A stretch of 64,000 bases of DNA from an uncultured Paraprevotella sp. Its GTDB lineage: Bacteria; Bacteroidota; Bacteroidia; Bacteroidales; Bacteroidaceae. Location: assembly GCA_947177395.1 (NCBI GenBank), contig CAMWUI010000006.1, positions 1 to 64,000 on the forward strand, given 5' to 3'. A program made the translations under genes and the position numbers. How positions within the stretch are numbered: the first letter of the stretch is position 1; every line of letters begins with the position of its first letter. Shown here piece after piece: positions 52,773 through 61,989 of the stretch. Under the pieces are notes generated by a model, which saw nothing but the letters and a program-made list of their open reading frames with translations, did no database searches and had not been told where the DNA came from.

Positions 52773-53339
52773 TTATTTGCCAAGGAAAGCCCGCAGGCGT
52801 TCCAGTGCCTGACATTGCGCGATTTGCAGATCGTCGTTCACAATCACGATGTCGAATTTCGGAGCGAATCCCAATTCATATTCGGCCCGGTCGATGCGTT
52901 GCTCAATAACTTCCGGACTGTCCATACCCCGGTGGTGCAACCGTTGTCGCAATGCTTCCACCGACGGCGGCTGGATGAAGACGCTGAGCGCACGGTCGCC
53001 GTAAAACTCCTTGATGCGGCATCCGCCGTGTACGTCGATGTCCAGAATGACGTTCTGTCCTGCTTCCAACTGTCTCTCTACCTGTGCTTTCAGAGTACCG
53101 TAGTAACGTCCTTCGTATACTTCCTCGTATTCGAGAAACTCGTCGTTGTCTATACGTTTGCGGAAATCTTCGGGCGAGAGGAAGAAATATTCCACCCCGT
53201 CCTGTTCCGTTCCGCGGGGCGGACGGCTGGTGGCGCTGATGCTGAATGCCAGATTCAGGCCCTGTTGCATCAGGTATTTGATGATGGTACTTTTCCCGCT
53301 TCCGCTGGGTGCAGAGAATATGATGACTTTTCCTTTCAT
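52773..53339 (-). CDS. gmk: Guanylate kinase
   Basis: This 188-aa enzyme phosphorylates GMP to GDP. The P-loop SAPSGSGKSTI is at residues 9-19, and SATSRPPRGTEQDGVEYFFL is the GMP-binding loop. It follows yicC by five bases on the minus strand, the common bacterial pairing. Confidence 0.96.
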   Translation of the reverse strand: MKGKVIIFSAPSGSGKSTIIKYLMQQGLNLAFSISATSRPPRGTEQDGVEYFFLSPEDFRKRIDNDEFLEYEEVYEGRYYGTLKAQVERQLEAGQNVILDIDVHGGCRIKEFYGDRALSVFIQPPSVEALRQRLHHRGMDSPEVIEQRIDRAEYELGFAPKFDIVIVNDDLQIAQCQALERLRAFLGK

Positions 53340-53344
53340 ATCGG

Positions 53345-54220
53345 TTACATTACGTTGAGCACCTGTTCTTTGATTTGTTCCAACTCGTCCTTCATCCTGA
53401 CCACGATGTTCTGCATCTCAGCCAGGTTGCTCTTGCTGCCCGTCGTGTTGATTTCCCTGCCCATCTCCTGTGCGATGAATCCCAGTTTCTTGCCTTGCCC
53501 TTGTCCGTTTTCCATGGTTTCACGGAAATATTTCAGGTGGTTGGCCAGTCGCTGTTTTTCTTCGTTGATGTCCAGTTTCTCGATATAATATATCATTTCC
53601 TGTTCCAGACGGTTCTTGTCGTATTCCACTTCGGGGATAGCTTTCAGTGCATCCACCAGACGCTGGCGTATCTTCTCCGTCCGCATCTTTTCGTACGGTT
53701 CTATGTTGTGCATCAAGGCTTCTATGTTGTCCAGTTTCTCACAGAACTTGTTATGAAGCGCCATGCCTTCCTGCCGGCGGAATTCGGTCAGTCTGTTTAC
53801 CGATTCCTCGATGGTCTCCTTCACTGCTTTCCATTCCTCTTCGCTCAGTTCTTCCGTTTCAGTCCGGGTCATTACGTCCGGCAACCGGAGTAGCGTGGAA
53901 AACCAGTCGGCAGGCAACGGAATGTTCATCTCCCGGCTGATGCTTTCTATCTGACGGTAATATCCGGTCAGTATGGCAGCGTTTATCGGAGTCGCGCTTT
54001 GTCCCTCTTCCTTTTCTATCCATAGATTGAAGTCCACCTTTCCCCGCTCCAGCCGGGTGGCGATCAGTGTCCGGATTTCTATTTCCTTCTCTCTGTAGAG
54101 AGGGGCGATGCGGGTAGACAGGTCAAGTGCTTTGCTGTTGAGTGACTTTATTTCCGCATGGATTTTTTTTCCTGCAAATACGGCTACGGCTTTTCCATAA
54201 CCAGTCATGGATTGTATCAT
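53345..54220 (-). CDS. yicC: YicC-family endoribonuclease
   Basis: This 291-aa protein starts MIQSMTGYGKAV, the standard beginning of the YicC family, and ends with the DUF1732-type region GKKLGFIAQEMGREINTTGSKSNLAEMQNIVVRMKDELEQIKEQVLNV. E. coli YicC is an endoribonuclease that acts on small RNAs. It heads the yicC-gmk-nadD operon and is divergent from the GNAT-like gene. Confidence 0.95.
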   Translation of the reverse strand: MIQSMTGYGKAVAVFAGKKIHAEIKSLNSKALDLSTRIAPLYREKEIEIRTLIATRLERGKVDFNLWIEKEEGQSATPINAAILTGYYRQIESISREMNIPLPADWFSTLLRLPDVMTRTETEELSEEEWKAVKETIEESVNRLTEFRRQEGMALHNKFCEKLDNIEALMHNIEPYEKMRTEKIRQRLVDALKAIPEVEYDKNRLEQEMIYYIEKLDINEEKQRLANHLKYFRETMENGQGQGKKLGFIAQEMGREINTTGSKSNLAEMQNIVVRMKDELEQIKEQVLNVM

Positions 54221-54307
54221 AGATTACAGCTATTTTTTGCAAAAGTAGCAAATTAATGGCAGAAATATAGTATTTTTGCATGAATAAAAACGAGAAGACA
54301 GGGAGGT

Positions 54308-54700
54308 ATGGAGATAGTAAGGCTGGAGGGAACGGATAAGAAACTGTATGAATGGGTGGCTCCCTTGGTGATGAATCCCGCTATATTGAGGCAAAACAAT
54401 AATTATCCTTTTAAGACTTCACACCGCCATGTCTGGTATATTGCAGTTGAAGAAGATTGCGTCATGGGATTCATGCCGTTGAAAGTGACGGTTTCGGAAC
54501 TTTGTATAGATAATTATTATATAAGCGGAGATTCGTCCCGGACGATAGCGGTGCTGCTGGACCGGATAACAGAGGAAGAGGGTAGTGGTGTCCTGACGGC
54601 ACTGGTGCACAAACGCCATGTGGAGGCTTTCAGAGAAGGAGGATTCCGAACGGTGAAGGAATGGAAGAACTACGACAAGATGAAGTATAAAGGTCTCTGA
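54308..54700 (+). CDS. Small GNAT-like protein of the IbrA/IbrB cassette
   Basis: This 130-aa protein has the size and alternating strand-helix pattern of a minimal acetyltransferase (WYIAVEEDCVMGFMPLKV..ELCIDNYYI..RTIAVLLDRI), but the acetyl-CoA loop (Q/RxxGxG/A) is not evident. A close ribosome-binding site (GGGAGG) precedes the ATG. It is five bases before the PAPS-reductase-family gene. The function is unknown; acetylation or nucleotide binding are possibilities. Confidence 0.6.
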   Translation: MEIVRLEGTDKKLYEWVAPLVMNPAILRQNNNYPFKTSHRHVWYIAVEEDCVMGFMPLKVTVSELCIDNYYISGDSSRTIAVLLDRITEEEGSGVLTALVHKRHVEAFREGGFRTVKEWKNYDKMKYKGL

Positions 54701-54705
54701 AATTC

Positions 54706-56004
54706 ATGGTGCGTCAGTTAAATGTATATGAAGCCGTCAGACGGAGACTGAAAGTCGTATTCGATTCGTTTGATTATGTTTATGTTTCTTTTTCAGGCGG
54801 TAAGGATAGCGGTGTCCTGCTGAATCTTTGTATAGAATACCTGCGTGAATATGCACCGGAACGAAAACTCGGTGTGTTTCACATGGACTACGAAGTGCAG
54901 TACGGCTATACGACCGATTATGTGGAACGGACGCTGCGGGAGAATTCGGACATACTGGAGGTGTATCACTGTTGCGTTCCTTTCAAAGTGTCCACTTGCA
55001 CGTCCATGTATCAGTCTTACTGGCGCCCCTGGAATGAAGCGGAGCGCGATATCTGGGTGAGACCGATGCCCGGACGTTGCTATACGGCTGAGGATTTCGA
55101 TTTCTATCACGAAGATCTTTGGGATTACGACTTTCAGTTTTTGTTTGCTCCCTGGCTTCGTGCGCGGAAGAAGTGCCGGCGTATCTGCTGTCTGGTGGGC
55201 ATTCGCACGCAGGAGAGTTTCAACCGTTGGCGTGTCATACACAGCAACAAGAATTACAAGCACTACCAGCAATATAAATGGACCCACCGCATGGACGGCG
55301 GGGTGTACAATGCTTACCCTATTTATGACTGGGACGTGACGGACGTATGGACGGCGAACGGGAAATTCGGTTGGGAATACAATCGTCTGTACGATCTCTA
55401 TCACCAAGCCGGAGTTCCGGTGTCCCGTCAACGGGTGGCCAGTCCTTTCATATCTCAGGCCATTCCAACTCTGAAGGTCTACCGTGCCGTTGATCCGGAT
55501 ACATGGGGGCGGATGATAGGTCGTGTCAATGGAGTGAACTTTGCGGCTATCTATGGGGATACCAAGGCTATGGGATGGAGGGATGTCAAGTGTCCGAGAG
55601 GATTTTCGTGGAAGGATTTCATGTACTTCCTCCTGAATACCCTGCCGGAGGAGACCCGCAAAGGGTATCTGGACAAGTTGGGCGTGAGCATCCGTTTCTG
55701 GCGAGAAAGAGGAGGCTGTCTGAGCGAAGAGACTATCCGGAAACTGAAGAAGGCGGGCGTGCTTTTTACCGTAGGTCCGAAGAATGCTTACCACACGGAC
55801 AAGATGCCTGTCCGGATGGAATATATAGACGATATCGACATTGCGGAGTTTCGTGAGATACCTACTTACAAACGGATGTGTATCTGTATCATGAAAAACG
55901 ATCATGTGTGCCGTTATATGGGTTTTTCATTGACAAAGAGCGAAAAGGAACGGCGTGAGCGGGTGATGGAAAAATATAAAATGCTGAAGAATGGAAAACT
56001 ATAA
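54706..56004 (+). CDS. PAPS-reductase-family protein, IbrA/DUF3440-like
   Basis: This 432-aa protein has a PP-loop ATP-binding motif (VSFSGGKDSGVLLNL, SGGKDSG at residues 30-36), as in PAPS reductase, ATP sulphurylases and tRNA thiolation enzymes. The body matches the DUF3440 / IbrA (YbdN) type: GIRTQESFNRWR, YPIYDWDVTDVWTANGKFGWEYNRLYDLYHQAGVP. It is not a normal CysH, because it is nearly twice as long. Its end overlaps the ParB-like gene by 14 bases. IbrA acts with IbrB in E. coli to control immunoglobulin-binding proteins; the biochemistry is not known. Confidence 0.85.
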   Translation: MVRQLNVYEAVRRRLKVVFDSFDYVYVSFSGGKDSGVLLNLCIEYLREYAPERKLGVFHMDYEVQYGYTTDYVERTLRENSDILEVYHCCVPFKVSTCTSMYQSYWRPWNEAERDIWVRPMPGRCYTAEDFDFYHEDLWDYDFQFLFAPWLRARKKCRRICCLVGIRTQESFNRWRVIHSNKNYKHYQQYKWTHRMDGGVYNAYPIYDWDVTDVWTANGKFGWEYNRLYDLYHQAGVPVSRQRVASPFISQAIPTLKVYRAVDPDTWGRMIGRVNGVNFAAIYGDTKAMGWRDVKCPRGFSWKDFMYFLLNTLPEETRKGYLDKLGVSIRFWRERGGCLSEETIRKLKKAGVLFTVGPKNAYHTDKMPVRMEYIDDIDIAEFREIPTYKRMCICIMKNDHVCRYMGFSLTKSEKERRERVMEKYKMLKNGKL

Positions 56005-56512
56005 AAGTCCTGTATACAATGTGATAGCTGTACCGGTGGAGAAGGTGTGGGCCAATGACTATAATCCGAATGTAGTGGCTCCTCCGGAGATGAAGTTACT
56101 GGAACTGTCTATCTGGGAAGACGGATATACGATGCCCTGCGTCTGTTATTATGTGAAAGAGGAAGACCGTTATGAGATTGTGGACGGTTTCCATCGCTAC
56201 ATGGTCATGAAGACATCTCGGCGTATTTACGAACGGGAGCACGGTCTGTTGCCCGTAGCGGTGATAGACAAGGATATATCCAACCGTATGGCGTCGACCA
56301 TCCGTCACAACCGGGCGCGCGGCATACATTCGGTGGAACTGATGAGCAATATTGTGGCCGAGTTGGTAAAGGCCGGCATGACAGACAGTTGGATCATGCA
56401 GAACATCGGTATGGACAAGGATGAATTGCTTAGGTTGAAACAAGTGTCCGGGCTGGCAGCCCTGTTTGCTGACCGGGAGTTCGGGAAGTCGGAGGACTGG
56501 GTGGAAGAGTAG
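55991..56512 (+). CDS. ParB-domain protein, IbrB/YbdM-like
   Basis: This 173-aa protein has a ParB/Srx-type nucleotide-binding domain (VEKVWANDYNPN, then EIVDGFHRYMVMK with DGFHR at residues 65-69) and a helical C-terminal part (RHNRARGIHSVELMSNIVAELVKAGMTDSWIMQNIGMDKDELLRLK) like the DNA-binding half of ParB. Coupling of this domain with the PAPS-reductase-family gene upstream defines the IbrA-IbrB pair. It could regulate transcription, or be a nuclease or CTP switch. Confidence 0.85.
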   Translation: MENYKSPVYNVIAVPVEKVWANDYNPNVVAPPEMKLLELSIWEDGYTMPCVCYYVKEEDRYEIVDGFHRYMVMKTSRRIYEREHGLLPVAVIDKDISNRMASTIRHNRARGIHSVELMSNIVAELVKAGMTDSWIMQNIGMDKDELLRLKQVSGLAALFADREFGKSEDWVEE

Positions 56513-56645
56513 ATTGGGGATATTTATAGAAAAGATATTAAGAAATCATGTGGTGACATGGCCGGTACCGGCGAGGTAGAGAAGTCTTTTTCATTGCGAG
56601 TTATTATAATCCGCCGATTCTTTTTATAACTTGTATTTCGTGCAA

Positions 56646-56693
56646 AATAAAACGGCGGAACACATATGCCTTTCGGGGTGTTGTGTTCCGCCG
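56646..56693 (-). terminator. Rho-independent terminator of purA
   Basis: The stem CGGCGGAACACA (56653-56664) pairs perfectly with TGTGTTCCGCCG (56682-56693). Reading the minus strand, it is followed by TTTTATTTTG, so it terminates the purA transcript. Confidence 0.88.
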
Positions 56694-56796
56694 CTGTTAG
56701 GAAAAGGGTAATCTCAAGAAACGTTGTTTGCTTGGTACTTCACTTTTTCAAACCTTCTACACGATCTCGGTTGTTCACGCATATTGCGGGTTAAGA

Positions 56797-58080
56797 CTAT
56801 TTGCGCAGGATGGTCTGTGCGCGGTCGGGACCTACGGACACGATGGTAATCGGGGTCTCCAGCTCAGTTTCGAGGAATTGGATGTAGTCCTTGAAGGCCT
56901 GGGGAAACTGTGATTCGTCTGTGAGGGACGTAAGGTCGCACTTCCATCCTGGAAGTTCCTTGTAAACGGCCTCGCAGCCTTCAGTCTCGAAAGGAACGTG
57001 GCCCACCACTTCGCCGTCTTTCCTGTAGGCGACACAAGCCTTGACGGTATCGAACGTATCCAGTACGTCGCTCTTCATCATGACGAGCTGAGTGACTCCG
57101 TTTATCATGATGGCATATTTCAGAGCTACCAGATCCACCCAGCCGCAACGGCGGTTCCGGCCCGTTACGGCTCCGTATTCATGGCCTATTTCACGGAGTT
57201 TGTCTCCTGTTTCGTCAAACAGTTCCACCGGGAACGGACCCGAGCCGACGCGTGTGCTGTATGCTTTGAAAATACCGAACACCTCACCTATGCTGCCAGG
57301 ACCTACGCCCAATCCGGTGCATACGCCGCCACTGGTGGTGCTGGACGAACTGACGAAAGGATAAGTGCCGTGGTCGATGTCAAGCATCGTGCCCTGTGCG
57401 CCTTCCGCCAATACGCTCTTGCCCTCCTTCAGGTATCGGTTGATTTCGATTTCCGTATCCGAAAGGGTGAATCCCTTCATGTACTCTACGCCTTCCAGCC
57501 ATTTCTTTTCCTCTTCGGCGATATCGTAGTCCGTGTAGTGCATGTCCTTCAGAATCTGTTCGTGGCGGGCCTTCAGGGCTGTGTATTTTTCCTGGAAGTT
57601 GTCTTCCATGTCTCCCACGCGCAATCCCGTGCGGCTGGCCTTCTCGCTGTATGTGGGGCCGATGCCTTTGCCGGTGGTTCCCACCTTGTTTTTTCCTTTG
57701 GCCGCTTCGTAGGCCCGGTCGAGCACACGGTGGGTGGGGAGAATCAGATGGGCGCGTTTGCTGATGTGCAACCGGCTTTTCAGGTCATATCCGGCCGCTT
57801 CCAGTTCCTGTGCCTCCTGCATGAACAAGTCGGGGGCGATGACACAGCCGTTGCCGATGATGTTGATCTTGCCCTCGTCGAAGATACCCGACGGGATGGA
57901 ACGCAATACGAACTTTTTACCTTCGAAGATAATCGTGTGTCCGGCATTGGGACCTCCGGCAAAACGGGCTACCACGTCATAACGGGGGGTGAATACGTCC
58001 ACTACTTTTCCTTTGCCTTCGTCGCCAAATACAATGCCCAACAGGGCGTCTACCTTTCCTTTTTTCATGAGGATATTCAT
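56797..58080 (-). CDS. purA: Adenylosuccinate synthetase
   Basis: This 427-aa enzyme joins aspartate to IMP with GTP to make adenylosuccinate. The P-loop-like GDEGKGK is at residues 19-25, and VTGRNRRCGWVD with the AQGTMLDIDHGTYPFVSSS segment is conserved. The ORF track extends to 58239, but ATG 58080 follows the Fur-family gene with a four-base overlap (ATGA). It is the partner of purB (36886). Confidence 0.95.
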   Translation of the reverse strand: MNILMKKGKVDALLGIVFGDEGKGKVVDVFTPRYDVVARFAGGPNAGHTIIFEGKKFVLRSIPSGIFDEGKINIIGNGCVIAPDLFMQEAQELEAAGYDLKSRLHISKRAHLILPTHRVLDRAYEAAKGKNKVGTTGKGIGPTYSEKASRTGLRVGDMEDNFQEKYTALKARHEQILKDMHYTDYDIAEEEKKWLEGVEYMKGFTLSDTEIEINRYLKEGKSVLAEGAQGTMLDIDHGTYPFVSSSSTTSGGVCTGLGVGPGSIGEVFGIFKAYSTRVGSGPFPVELFDETGDKLREIGHEYGAVTGRNRRCGWVDLVALKYAIMINGVTQLVMMKSDVLDTFDTVKACVAYRKDGEVVGHVPFETEGCEAVYKELPGWKCDLTSLTDESQFPQAFKDYIQFLETELETPITIVSVGPDRAQTILRK

Positions 58081-58553
58081 TTTTTTGTTTGTTTCTTTTC
58101 TTCTTTCTTTTTCGGCGAACGGCATCTGGTACATTCGCCAAACATGTATGCGACCCAGTGTGTGTCGAACAGCTTTTTCTTTCCAGTGGGCATGTCGACA
58201 TGAAGGCCGGTGCTGGGAATTTCCGTGCAGGAACCACATTTGGTGCAGACAACATGTACATGTTGCTCCTTGCCTACGACCGTTTCGTACGTACTTTCGC
58301 CCGAGAACTGATGTTTGACAAGCAGATTGGCTCTGATCAGGTGGTCGATCGTGTTGTAGATGGTGGCCCGGCTTACCCGGAATCTCTCCTTTTCTATCAT
58401 TTTCCGTTCGATCGTCCGGTAGTCGAAATGCCCCTTCAGCTCATAAACAACTTTCAGGATTTTCCACCGTTCCGGAGTCGTTCTCAGTCTGTTGGTCTGC
58501 AGATAACGTGAAAACCGATCCGTTATGATGCTGTTCACTTCTTCTGGGCTCAT
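58077..58553 (-). CDS. Fur-family transcriptional regulator
   Basis: This 158-aa protein has a winged-helix region (TTPERWKILKVVYELKGHFDYRTIERKM..RVSRATIYNTIDHL) and the HVHVVCTKCG..CTRC metal region of Fur/PerR/Zur regulators. The C-terminal tail is very Lys-rich. It could sense iron, zinc or peroxide; the residues do not decide this. It overlaps purA by four bases, so it is translationally coupled to a purine gene, an unexpected partner. Confidence 0.88.
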   Translation of the reverse strand: MSPEEVNSIITDRFSRYLQTNRLRTTPERWKILKVVYELKGHFDYRTIERKMIEKERFRVSRATIYNTIDHLIRANLLVKHQFSGESTYETVVGKEQHVHVVCTKCGSCTEIPSTGLHVDMPTGKKKLFDTHWVAYMFGECTRCRSPKKKEEKKQTKK

Positions 58554-58636
58554 GTCGCTATTGTGCTAAGTGTGGACAAAGTTAATCCTTTTACGGGTAA
58601 AAGTGAAGCAAACGGTCGGTAAAAGTGATAATTTTT

Positions 58637-59236
58637 TTATTCCCGCAGCATTATTTTTTCTACCCGTTCTGCAGTTTCTCCGCTTTGCATTCCATATTTT
58701 TGCAACGCGCAGAGAGCAGCTTTGCGCACGGGCACCGATGTGTCGTGCAGGGCGGTTTCCGCCTGGTCCAGGAATTCAAGTTCGGCACGTTCGTTCATCA
58801 CGGCTCCGTTCATGAGCAGGCGTGCCAGAAGCAGAAAACCGGTATATCGGAACATGGGGCGTTCGTCCGCCATCCAGCAGAATGCCTTTTCCGAAGCGTA
58901 TGGTGTCCTGACAAGCAGGTTCATGACCAGTTGTTGGGAAAGTTCGGTCTGTCGTATGCTTTCGACCCAGATGTCGGCGATTTCCGGATAGAACGTCTCC
59001 GTAGGTTGAAGCATGGTGGCCAGAATCTTGCATTCGCGTATGTTCTCTTTCCAAAGTTCCTGTGCCAGCGTATGGTCTGGTGCAAACTGTCGTGCGATAT
59101 CCTGCAGGCGGGGAAGTTCCACGCCGAAGTTCAGTTTGTAGTCGATGCCTCTCTCTCTCATGAGAGTGGAAGCTACGCCGTTCATGGAAAGGCGTAGCTC
59201 TTTTTTGATGGTCCGTATGGTTTCCCGGGTATCCAT
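58637..59236 (-). CDS. DNA alkylation repair protein (AlkD-like)
   Basis: This 199-aa helical protein has the repeated helix pattern of HEAT-like AlkD glycosylases (LAQELWKENIRECKILATMLQPTETFYPEIADIWVESI) that remove alkylated bases. Length and pattern fit, but the match is by eye. It begins 13 bases after the DPP III gene on the same strand and ends 83 bases before the Fur-family gene. Confidence 0.8.
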   Translation of the reverse strand: MDTRETIRTIKKELRLSMNGVASTLMRERGIDYKLNFGVELPRLQDIARQFAPDHTLAQELWKENIRECKILATMLQPTETFYPEIADIWVESIRQTELSQQLVMNLLVRTPYASEKAFCWMADERPMFRYTGFLLLARLLMNGAVMNERAELEFLDQAETALHDTSVPVRKAALCALQKYGMQSGETAERVEKIMLRE

Positions 59237-59249
59237 GGGTTCAGGGGAT

Positions 59250-61289
59250 TTATTCGTTGATGTAAGGCAGCGTCGCGTAGTCGCGGCTGTATCGGAGCAT
59301 CTGTTGGTCGTAGGGTTCTCCGTATCGTACCTGTATGTCCGTGATGTTCCCTTGTCCGTCGGTCACCGGCACGTATTCCGGATTGATGAATCCCTTGTAG
59401 GGAGCCAGATTCAGCCGGTTGTACCGTTGCAGTATTTCTTCGTGCAGCACGGGATCCACCTTGACGGCATACGCTTCCACCAGTCGGCGGGCGCCTTCGT
59501 AGTCGCCTTTACTCTTGATGCGCTGTATTTCGGCCAGCAGGCGTCCGAATAAGGTGCGCAGTCCGGTATAGTCGTTGATACGTACGTATGTCTTTCCGTC
59601 CACTTTGACAAGTTCCGTCACCCGGTTGTCGCGTCCCTGTTCCAACACCCAGCGTGCGATGAGGGCACGGTTACGCATGTGGGCTTCCTCGATGTTCTGT
59701 CCCGGTGTGATGCGCACCAACTGGGTCAGCAGACCGTTCATCATGTAGGTGTAATATTGCGCTTTGAAGGCTTCGCTGTCGGGAGTCAGTCCCAGCTCCG
59801 TGAGTTTCTCATCCGCCAGGTAGTACAGTCCGAACAGGTCGGCGCGGGCCTCTTCGATAGTGGAGCCGTATGCCTTCAGCGTATCGCCGTCCACGCCCGG
59901 CAACAGTTTTCCGCTGCCGTGTCCCAGACACTCATGCAGGTCCGTATGCAGGTCGTCGCAGGCATCGCCGTATTTGTCAATCATGTTCCGGGTCGCTTCG
60001 TCTATAACGAATTCCTCTGCGAATCCGTTGCCGTGTGCCGCCTTGTTGTACGCGTCCGTCAGATTACCGATGGTGACGCTCTTGCTGCCGTGTTCCGCAC
60101 GCACCCAGTTGGAGTTGGGCAGGTTGATGCCGATGGCCGTGGATGGATATAAATCCCCTCCCAGCATGGCGGCGGTGATTACCTTGGCCGATACGCCCTT
60201 GCACGCTTCCTTTTTGAAACGGTTGTCCACGGGAGAGTGGTCTTCGAACCATTGGGCGTTAGTGCTGAGCTTCTCCGTGCGGCGGGTGGCCTCCATGTCC
60301 TTGAAGTTGGCGAGTCCCTCCCAGCTGGCTTTCATGCCGAGCGGGTCTCCGTAGCTTTCCGTGAAGCCGTTCACGAAGTCTACTTGTCCGTTCAGCTCGT
60401 TGACCCACAGAATCGTGTAGTCGTCAAAGTCTTTTAGATCACCGGTGCGGTAGAAACTGATGAGTTTCTCGATGACGGTTCGTTGTTGTTCGTTTTCGGC
60501 CTCTTCGGCGGCCTTGTTCAGCCAGAAGATGATGCGGTCTATAGCCGCTCCGTACAATCCTCCCGATTTCCACACTCGTTCTGTCAGCTTCCCGTTCTTT
60601 TTCACCAGCCGGCTGTTCATGCCGTACATGACCGGTTGCGTATCGTCAGGCGATTTCATGGTATTATAGAATGTTTCGGCCTCAGTCTGTGTCACGCCTT
60701 CGCCATAATAGTTGCAGGCCGAAGTCTGTACCAAGTCTTCGCCGTCCGCCTGGTTGACCCGTTTGGGCATGACGGCGGGATCGAAGATGACAGGAAACAG
60801 TTCGTCGCAGAGTTGTTCTGCCGTTTGTCCGTCAGCCAGCGGCAGTTTCTCTGCCGGCAGATTGCTGATGGCCGCACGCAGGAACGATTCGCTGAATCCC
60901 GGAACGAACTTTTCGCAGCCGTAGTGGTGATGTATGCCGTTGGAGAACCACACCCGTTTCAGGTAGACGGCGAAAGCCTTGAAGTCATCCGTCAGGCGGT
61001 CGCCGGTGTAGTCCGTGTATACTGTTTCCAGCATTTTACGGATGCGAAGGTTGTATTTCCCGTTCTGGTCCCACAGAATGTCCCGCCCCGTCAGGGCTGC
61101 TTGTGAAAGATAGTACACCAGTTTTTTCTGTTGCAGACTGAGTTCGTCGAAGCCGTGCACCTGGTAGCGCAGCATCTGCAGGTCAGCGAACTTTTCATCG
61201 TTGTATTCAAACGTGTCTGCGGCGGCGGAAGACGAAAGGCTTGCCGCAGCGCCGATTAATAAGGTCTCAATCATAGAATGAATCTTCAT
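59250..61289 (-). CDS. Dipeptidyl peptidase III (M49 metallopeptidase)
   Basis: This 679-aa zinc peptidase cuts dipeptides from the N terminus of oligopeptides. The M49 zinc motif HECLGH is at residues 452-457 and the third ligand motif EEARADLF lies about 30 residues later. It has a signal-peptide-like start (MIETLLIGAAASLSSSAAA), so this copy may be exported. A hairpin with a T-run ends the AraC-type transcript just upstream. It is followed by the AlkD-like gene after 13 bases. Confidence 0.9.
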   Translation of the reverse strand: MKIHSMIETLLIGAAASLSSSAAADTFEYNDEKFADLQMLRYQVHGFDELSLQQKKLVYYLSQAALTGRDILWDQNGKYNLRIRKMLETVYTDYTGDRLTDDFKAFAVYLKRVWFSNGIHHHYGCEKFVPGFSESFLRAAISNLPAEKLPLADGQTAEQLCDELFPVIFDPAVMPKRVNQADGEDLVQTSACNYYGEGVTQTEAETFYNTMKSPDDTQPVMYGMNSRLVKKNGKLTERVWKSGGLYGAAIDRIIFWLNKAAEEAENEQQRTVIEKLISFYRTGDLKDFDDYTILWVNELNGQVDFVNGFTESYGDPLGMKASWEGLANFKDMEATRRTEKLSTNAQWFEDHSPVDNRFKKEACKGVSAKVITAAMLGGDLYPSTAIGINLPNSNWVRAEHGSKSVTIGNLTDAYNKAAHGNGFAEEFVIDEATRNMIDKYGDACDDLHTDLHECLGHGSGKLLPGVDGDTLKAYGSTIEEARADLFGLYYLADEKLTELGLTPDSEAFKAQYYTYMMNGLLTQLVRITPGQNIEEAHMRNRALIARWVLEQGRDNRVTELVKVDGKTYVRINDYTGLRTLFGRLLAEIQRIKSKGDYEGARRLVEAYAVKVDPVLHEEILQRYNRLNLAPYKGFINPEYVPVTDGQGNITDIQVRYGEPYDQQMLRYSRDYATLPYINE

Positions 61290-61306
61290 GGTTGGTTGGG
61301 ATAAAT

Positions 61307-61342
61307 GAAAAAAGGGATAAATTCTTCACCGGAATCTATCCC
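61307..61342 (-). terminator. Rho-independent terminator after the AraC-type gene
   Basis: On the minus strand GGGATAGATT and AATTTATCCC pair around the loop CCGGTGAAG and are followed by TTTTTTC. It lies between the AraC-type stop and the DPP III start. Confidence 0.8.
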
Positions 61343-61364
61343 TTCTTCTGATATTGCGGAATAT

Positions 61365-61796
61365 TTATTTTTGTTCTTTTTCTTTGGCAACGAATTTCAT
61401 TCGGTAGTTTCTCGGCGTCATACCCAGTATCTTGTAGAATGCGGCATAGAACGACTGGCGGTTGGCGAAGCCTACCATGGTGGAAATCTCTTCCATGGTC
61501 TTGCTCATGTAGCGTTTGTCCACCAGCAGGTACTGCGCGTCCTTGATTCTGTACTCGTTCACCAGACTTGAATAGTTTTGATTGAAACGGATATTGACAA
61601 CCGCGCTGATATAACGTGTGTTGGTGTTCAGTTCTTCAGCCAGTTTCTTTGCGGAATAGTCCGGGTCGCGGTATTTCTTCTGCACAACGAAGACGTTGAG
61701 AATCTTTTCGTAAAGTTCATCCACCAATTCGGCTCTGACCAATGAACGGTAAGCCGCGTTTTTCTCTTTTTTTTCTGTTAAATTATACTTTCCCAT
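61365..61796 (-). CDS. AraC-type helix-turn-helix transcriptional regulator
   Basis: This 143-aa protein consists mainly of a C-terminal AraC DNA-binding domain (KKLAEELNTNTRYISAVVN..RIKDAQYLLVD..MEEISTMVGFANRQSFYAAFYKILGMTPRNYR). No sensor domain is present, so it may act alone or with a partner. ATG 61796 (MGKYNLTEKK) is preferred over the track start. It is divergent from recQ. Confidence 0.85.
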   Translation of the reverse strand: MGKYNLTEKKEKNAAYRSLVRAELVDELYEKILNVFVVQKKYRDPDYSAKKLAEELNTNTRYISAVVNIRFNQNYSSLVNEYRIKDAQYLLVDKRYMSKTMEEISTMVGFANRQSFYAAFYKILGMTPRNYRMKFVAKEKEQK

Positions 61797-61949
61797 ACTT
61801 TTTCGATTTTTGTAATATGCTGTTTCTTCCTTTCCCACGTAGGAATGGAATCCACGCACTATACTCCCCCTATTTTTGTTTGATAAGGCAAAATTAGTTT
61901 TTTTCTCGGTTAATACAAATATTTTGCCTGATAAAATAATTTAAAAAGC

Positions 61950-61957
61950 TAATTTTG
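61950..61957 (+). promoter_or_regulatory. TAnnTTTG box before recQ
   Basis: TAATTTTG lies 33 bases before the recQ ATG. A TTG at 61924 lies 23 bases upstream of it, slightly too far. Confidence 0.45.
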
Positions 61958-61989
61958 CATCAATTAAACTCATTTCATACGGAAAACTT

